A DNA stretch of 36,416 nucleotides. It comes from an uncultured Bacilli bacterium (lineage in GTDB: Bacteria; Bacillota_I; Bacilli_A; RF39; UBA660). The translations under genes and the position numbers were made by a program. Location of the stretch: the NCBI GenBank assembly GCA_934090935.1, contig CAKOKD010000011.1, positions 1-36,416 of the forward strand, given 5' to 3'. Numbering within the stretch: the first letter of the stretch is position 1; the number at the start of each line of letters is the position of its first letter. The notes below the pieces were generated by a model. That model was not told the origin of the DNA, made no database searches, and was given only the letters and a program-made list of their open reading frames with translations. Below, piece by piece: positions 33,286 to 36,416 of the stretch.

Positions 33286-33480
33286 ATGAAAAATAAAAAT
33301 GATAAGACTACCAAAGTAGCATCTATCCTATATTACCTTTGTTCAATAAGTTTTTATATTGCATCAATATTTGATTTTATAAACAAAAATAATAGTATGG
33401 GTATCGTCCATATATGTTTAGGCTCAACTTTTTTGTGCTTAGGAAGTGTTTATCTAAATAAAGATAAAAATGGAAAATAA
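33286..33480 (+). CDS. Small membrane protein with two helices
   Basis: A 64-residue protein with Lys-rich N-terminus, helices at about 13-31 and 38-54 and a Lys-rich end. AAAGGAG precedes the ATG. It resembles many short unassigned membrane proteins of AT-rich Firmicutes. A similar small protein gene, but frameshifted, follows at 33634. Confidence 0.65.
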   Translation: MKNKNDKTTKVASILYYLCSISFYIASIFDFINKNNSMGIVHICLGSTFLCLGSVYLNKDKNGK

Positions 33481-33495
33481 AAAATATTCTTTTTG

Positions 33496-33527
33496 ACTGA
33501 AATATTCTTGTAATTTCAGTTTTTTTT
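33496..33527 (+). terminator. Terminator after the small membrane protein gene
   Basis: ACTGAAAT at 33496-33503 pairs with ATTTCAGT at 33513-33520, followed by seven Ts. Confidence 0.8.
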
Positions 33528-33633
33528 ATGACAATATTTGTATCAAAAATATTTCATATTCATTATCCTACGATTCATAGGGTGACTTCTTTTTATAATT
33601 ACAATAATATAATCTTAGAAAGAAGGAAAATCT

Positions 33634-33809
33634 ATGAAAAAAAACTATATTGATTATTATGCGCTTGCCATATTAACATTATTTATAACCTACAATTCAT
33701 TTTTAAAGTTGGAGTTTTAGATATAGATGATTTAATATTATGTACTTTAGGCATGACATTATTTTATAAATGTTACATGCTAATAAAAAAGAAAAGAATT
33801 AATGAATAA
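33634..33809 (+). pseudogene. Frameshifted small membrane protein gene
   Basis: From ATG 33634, with AGAAGGA upstream, the frame reads MKKNYIDYYALAILTLFITYNSF and ends at TAG 33718. The following sequence in another frame continues KVGVLDIDDLILCTLGMT and then FYKCYMLIKKKRINE to TAA 33807. Adding one T to the T5 run near 33700 would join them into a 58-residue, two-helix membrane protein. So it is either a natural frameshift, a slippage state, or a sequencing error in a homopolymer. Confidence 0.6.
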
Positions 33810-34036
33810 AATACCTAGTTGTATTATTAATTAAATTCTTTAATACTGTAGTTTCATTTTTTTGACTAGTTATATAGGATAAATATTTCAAAGCAACTTG
33901 ACAATTTTTTGTGTAATTATAAAGTAATGTCACAGAAAAGTTAAAACAATTCAGAAAATGCATGATATACTTATATAAAGTAGAAGTAAAAGTTTCTATT
34001 AATTATTAAAACTAAAAAATCCGAAGGAGGTTTAAG
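33810..34036 (+). promoter_or_regulatory. Upstream region of the GYxP-repeat gene
   Basis: A 227-base AT-rich stretch. It has TTGACT at 33862-33867 and TTGACA at 33898-33903 as -35 candidates, with TATAAA at 33918-33923 (only 14 bp away), and a TATACT at 33966-33971. None forms an ideal pair. GGAGG lies 6-10 bases before ATG 34037. No hairpin of note. Confidence 0.35.
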
Positions 34037-36298
34037 ATGAATAATAAGTTGTTTAATAGTATTACTGGAAAAGATAAAAGAGAATACAATCGAATAATTA
34101 AATTAATAGATGAAAAAAATTATATAGCAGTAATTTATAAGGATAAAGATACAAAATTCTGTTTATCTAATCAAAAATATGTTGATAAAATTATCGATAG
34201 AATCAAACAAGAAGTTTTAGATGATCCAGAGTTTTTAGTCGAAATGAATAATTCGTTTTATCATAGAGCTAGTTATTTTAATGAAATTGCTATAAAAGCT
34301 AATCCTAAAATTGTTGAAACTCTTATAGAAAAAAGAGTTAAAGGAATTGAGAAAATAATACTAATGGCTTTAGATAATGGTTACAAACCTTCAAATGAAT
34401 ATGTTTTTAAATATAGTTTATATTTTTGTAAAAATGATATTATGGAAAAATTGCTCGATAATGGGTTTGTACCAACTGATGAAATGATGGAAAGTTTTGA
34501 CTTTATGGATATTTTTAAGAATGAGAAATTTTTTACGAGAGCTTTAGATTGGGGATATATTCCATCAACAACATTTTTACTATTTACAAAGCTATTGAGT
34601 AAACCTAATTTAGTTGATAGAATACTTGATATTATTGAACTTACACCAGAAGTTATTAATAGTGAAGTCTTTCTTAATAATAAAAAAGCTCAACAAAAAG
34701 TCATAAAAGAAAAACCAGAATTACTTTTAAAATTAAAGGGTAAAAATTTTTCACAATTTTGGAGTGAAGCACTTGATCAAGGATATATTCCACAAGAAAT
34801 TCTAAATTTTCGTTCAATAGTTGGAGACTTTTATCTTTTTTCTAAGATTGTTAAAAGAAATCCAAAACTGATTAAGTTCTGCCAAATATCTGAAACTGAA
34901 TCAAGAAAACAAATTGATGAACTTGCTTTAAGTGAAGGATATATACCTAGTATAAGTGATATACAAACTAGTCAACATATTAAATCAAGCCCAAAATTAA
35001 TGGAGGCAGCAATACTTAGAAATCCAGAAGCAGTAAAATATGTTGAAACTAGACCTTTAGATGTTTTTTATTATTTAGAACTTTCGCAAGAAGATTTTTT
35101 TGACTTAGTCCGTTTAGCTGTTAGCAATGGTTATATACCGACATTAAAAGATATAGAGGATAATCCTAGACTAATTGATAGTTTTGATATTATGAAAATT
35201 TTAATACAAAAAGATCCAAAGCTAATAAATGAAATTGAAGAAGAAACTGAAAATAAGGAAGAACTATTAAAAATTGCTATTGAAAATGGTTTTAATGATA
35301 CAATTGTAAGTCATTATAGAAGAAGTAAAAAAGAAAATAGGTTATTATCTACTGAAACGGCAATAATATATCAGCTGGATAATGGTTTACCACTTGATAA
35401 TAAATGGTTATATAATAATTACAGTATCAAATTTTATAACTATTTAATTGATAAAGGATATCAAACAAAAGATATTATTAATTTATTTGCAAGAAATGTT
35501 GAAGTAATGAAGAAAATTATATCCGATAATCCAGAATATATAAATTCCATAAGTACAAATTTATCAAGAGAAGAAATCGATGAATTAGGTTTATTTGCTA
35601 TTAAATGTGGATACGTTCCAAAATTTAATGATAGAATATTTGGTTATGGATATGAAACAGCAAAACTTATGGTTAAAACTTATCCAAGCTATTTAGAAAA
35701 AGTCGAATTGTTTGATAAGTATTATGATGAATCTCTTAATTATAAGCCTTGTAAATATTATGATGAAATTTGTAAAATAGCTGTAGATGCTGGCTTTTTT
35801 CCAAACACTATAAAATTTCCTTATAATTATAGTTATGATATTATGAAAAAAGCAATTCCTTTACATCCTAGTTTAATCGAAGATTGCAAGGTGGAGGATA
35901 AAAATAAATATGATGAATTGTGTAGACTTGCGATATCTTCTGGATATATGATAAATAAATTTGCTTTAAATAAACCAGGAAATAAGATATCTACCAATTA
36001 TGATCTTATGGCAAGTTATGTTTCTGAACATCCGGACTTTTTATTATTTGTTAAAATAACAAATTCGGATGAATTGCTAAAATTAATTGATATAGCAATT
36101 TCTTCTGGACTAGACCTTAACAGTTTAAATGAACGTGAATTATTTCAATTGTTTATACATATTGACGAAAGTAAGTGGCCTGACTATTTGGATAGTGGAA
36201 CAATTGCTTATTTTAAAAAAGTGAAAGCATCAAGTGAATTTGGTGATGAAGTTTCTGATGCATATGAAATACCTGCTGGTGGCATGCTAAAGCAGTAA
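34037..36298 (+). CDS. Large solenoid protein with about twelve GYxP repeats
   Basis: A 753-residue helical repeat protein without signal peptide or membrane helix. The recurring core is A-[LIV]-x-x-G-[YF]-x-P, for example ALDNGYKP, LLDNGFVP, ALDWGYIP, ALDQGYIP, ALSEGYIP, AVSNGYIP, AIKCGYVP, AVDAGFFP, with weaker AIENGFND, LIDKGYQT, AISSGYMI and AISSGLDL. Between them recur NPKLI/DPKLI/HPSLI words, so one unit is a pair of helices ending in a turn, spaced about 35-70 residues. It resembles ankyrin-like solenoids but is not a standard ankyrin; I know no name for it. The ankyrin protein at 25767 contains a related-looking LDKGFHLSDKML. Strong GGAGG site before ATG. Function unknown; protein binding is likely. 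Confidence 0.75.
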   Translation: MNNKLFNSITGKDKREYNRIIKLIDEKNYIAVIYKDKDTKFCLSNQKYVDKIIDRIKQEVLDDPEFLVEMNNSFYHRASYFNEIAIKANPKIVETLIEKRVKGIEKIILMALDNGYKPSNEYVFKYSLYFCKNDIMEKLLDNGFVPTDEMMESFDFMDIFKNEKFFTRALDWGYIPSTTFLLFTKLLSKPNLVDRILDIIELTPEVINSEVFLNNKKAQQKVIKEKPELLLKLKGKNFSQFWSEALDQGYIPQEILNFRSIVGDFYLFSKIVKRNPKLIKFCQISETESRKQIDELALSEGYIPSISDIQTSQHIKSSPKLMEAAILRNPEAVKYVETRPLDVFYYLELSQEDFFDLVRLAVSNGYIPTLKDIEDNPRLIDSFDIMKILIQKDPKLINEIEEETENKEELLKIAIENGFNDTIVSHYRRSKKENRLLSTETAIIYQLDNGLPLDNKWLYNNYSIKFYNYLIDKGYQTKDIINLFARNVEVMKKIISDNPEYINSISTNLSREEIDELGLFAIKCGYVPKFNDRIFGYGYETAKLMVKTYPSYLEKVELFDKYYDESLNYKPCKYYDEICKIAVDAGFFPNTIKFPYNYSYDIMKKAIPLHPSLIEDCKVEDKNKYDELCRLAISSGYMINKFALNKPGNKISTNYDLMASYVSEHPDFLLFVKITNSDELLKLIDIAISSGLDLNSLNERELFQLFIHIDESKWPDYLDSGTIAYFKKVKASSEFGDEVSDAYEIPAGGMLKQ

Positions 36299-36339
36299 TC
36301 ACATGATTTTAATAAAATAAAAAGAAATCCACTTAAAGG

Positions 36340-36386
36340 TGAACTTGTAAGATAAAAGTAGACACAAAAAAGATGTGTTTACTTTT
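36340..36386 (+). mobile_element. Probable IS left end with terminal repeat and hairpin
   Basis: The + strand reads TGAACTTGT at 36340-36348, then AAAAGTAGACA, then AAAAAGAT, the same words as the minus strand at 41-80. Here AAAAGTAGACACA (36354-36366) pairs with TGTGTTTACTTTT (36374-36386), a 13-bp stem with one G:T. Hairpins at IS ends stop outside transcription from reading into the transposase gene. A promoter and ribosome binding site for a gene leaving the window follow at once. Confidence 0.55.
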
Positions 36387-36393
36387 TCTTTGG

Positions 36394-36416
36394 TATAATT
36401 TAATAAAGGAGATGAA
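36394..36416 (+). promoter_or_regulatory. Extended -10 promoter and ribosome binding site of a gene leaving the window
   Basis: TGG directly before TATAAT (36394-36399) forms an extended -10 element; AAAGGAG follows at 36405-36411. The ATG at 36412 abuts the ribosome binding site, so the true start is likely a few bases beyond the window edge. The gene is probably the transposase of the IS. Confidence 0.5.

Noticed and set aside
1..36416. Prophage or integrative element
   Set aside because: No integrase, capsid, terminase or conjugation genes; the FtsK-like and hypermodification genes alone are not enough.

Overview
The window looks like a stretch of chromosome from an uncultured, very AT-rich Gram-positive gut-type bacterium of the Bacilli/Mollicutes side (RF39- or Erysipelotrichales-like). 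The reasons are the low GC, strong GGAGG-type ribosome binding sites, WxL, BspA-like and DUF11 surface proteins, SpoIIIE/FtsK-type and XRE proteins. TGA is used as a normal stop (for example at 4992, 22217, 25105 and 33233), so this is the standard bacterial code and not the Mycoplasma code. The taxonomic placement is inference. No tRNA, rRNA, CRISPR array or phage structural gene was seen. Almost every gene is on the + strand; the exceptions are a TetR regulator (97-672) and a small DUF11 protein (16556-16948).

Layout. 1-90: outward-facing end of a probable insertion sequence (IS). 97-4610: TetR regulator divergent from an MMPL/RND exporter fused to a secreted domain, with a palindromic operator between them. 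4641-7782: small membrane protein, transglutaminase-like protein, HD phosphohydrolase and HAD 5'-nucleotidase. 7769-12811: tightly coupled operon of a leucine-rich-repeat/zinc-ribbon membrane protein, a radical SAM/SPASM enzyme, a small protein ending in a Gly/Ser/Tyr and 14-Asn tail, and a zinc-ribbon membrane protein. This resembles an undescribed peptide-modification (RiPP-like) system. 12960-16948: surface proteins, namely a C-type-lectin/FGE-fold protein with a compositionally foreign variable 3' end and a G8 tract upstream, a pectate-lyase-like WxL protein, and DUF11. 17069-18880: an FtsK/SpoIIIE paralogue with an unusual architecture. 18895-22219: redox operon behind a MerR-type 19-bp-spacer promoter (flavodoxin, CMD, Nudix, broken cupin), then a zeta-toxin-like kinase and a second flavodoxin. 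22314-25107: ProX-like deacylase, transglutaminase-like protein and a phage-type DNA base hypermodification family protein. 25212-29461: HAD remnant, ankyrin protein, and a serine hydrolase switched out of frame by a G9 tract. 29567-36298: ABC exporter, membrane-anchored XRE regulator, a structured RNA with its own promoter and terminator, small proteins, and a 753-residue protein with about twelve GYxP repeats. 36340-36416: the other end of the same kind of IS.

Three things stand out. (1) There are two long G tracts in otherwise AT-rich DNA, one inside a coding sequence and one in a promoter/leader, which suggests poly-G contingency switching. (2) The surface protein behind the second tract ends in a GC-rich C-type-lectin-like segment of the kind diversified by retroelements or cassette exchange. 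(3) The radical SAM operon has a candidate substrate carrying a low-complexity tail. The two window ends carry related inverted sequences pointing outward, so the window is probably bounded by two copies of one IS.
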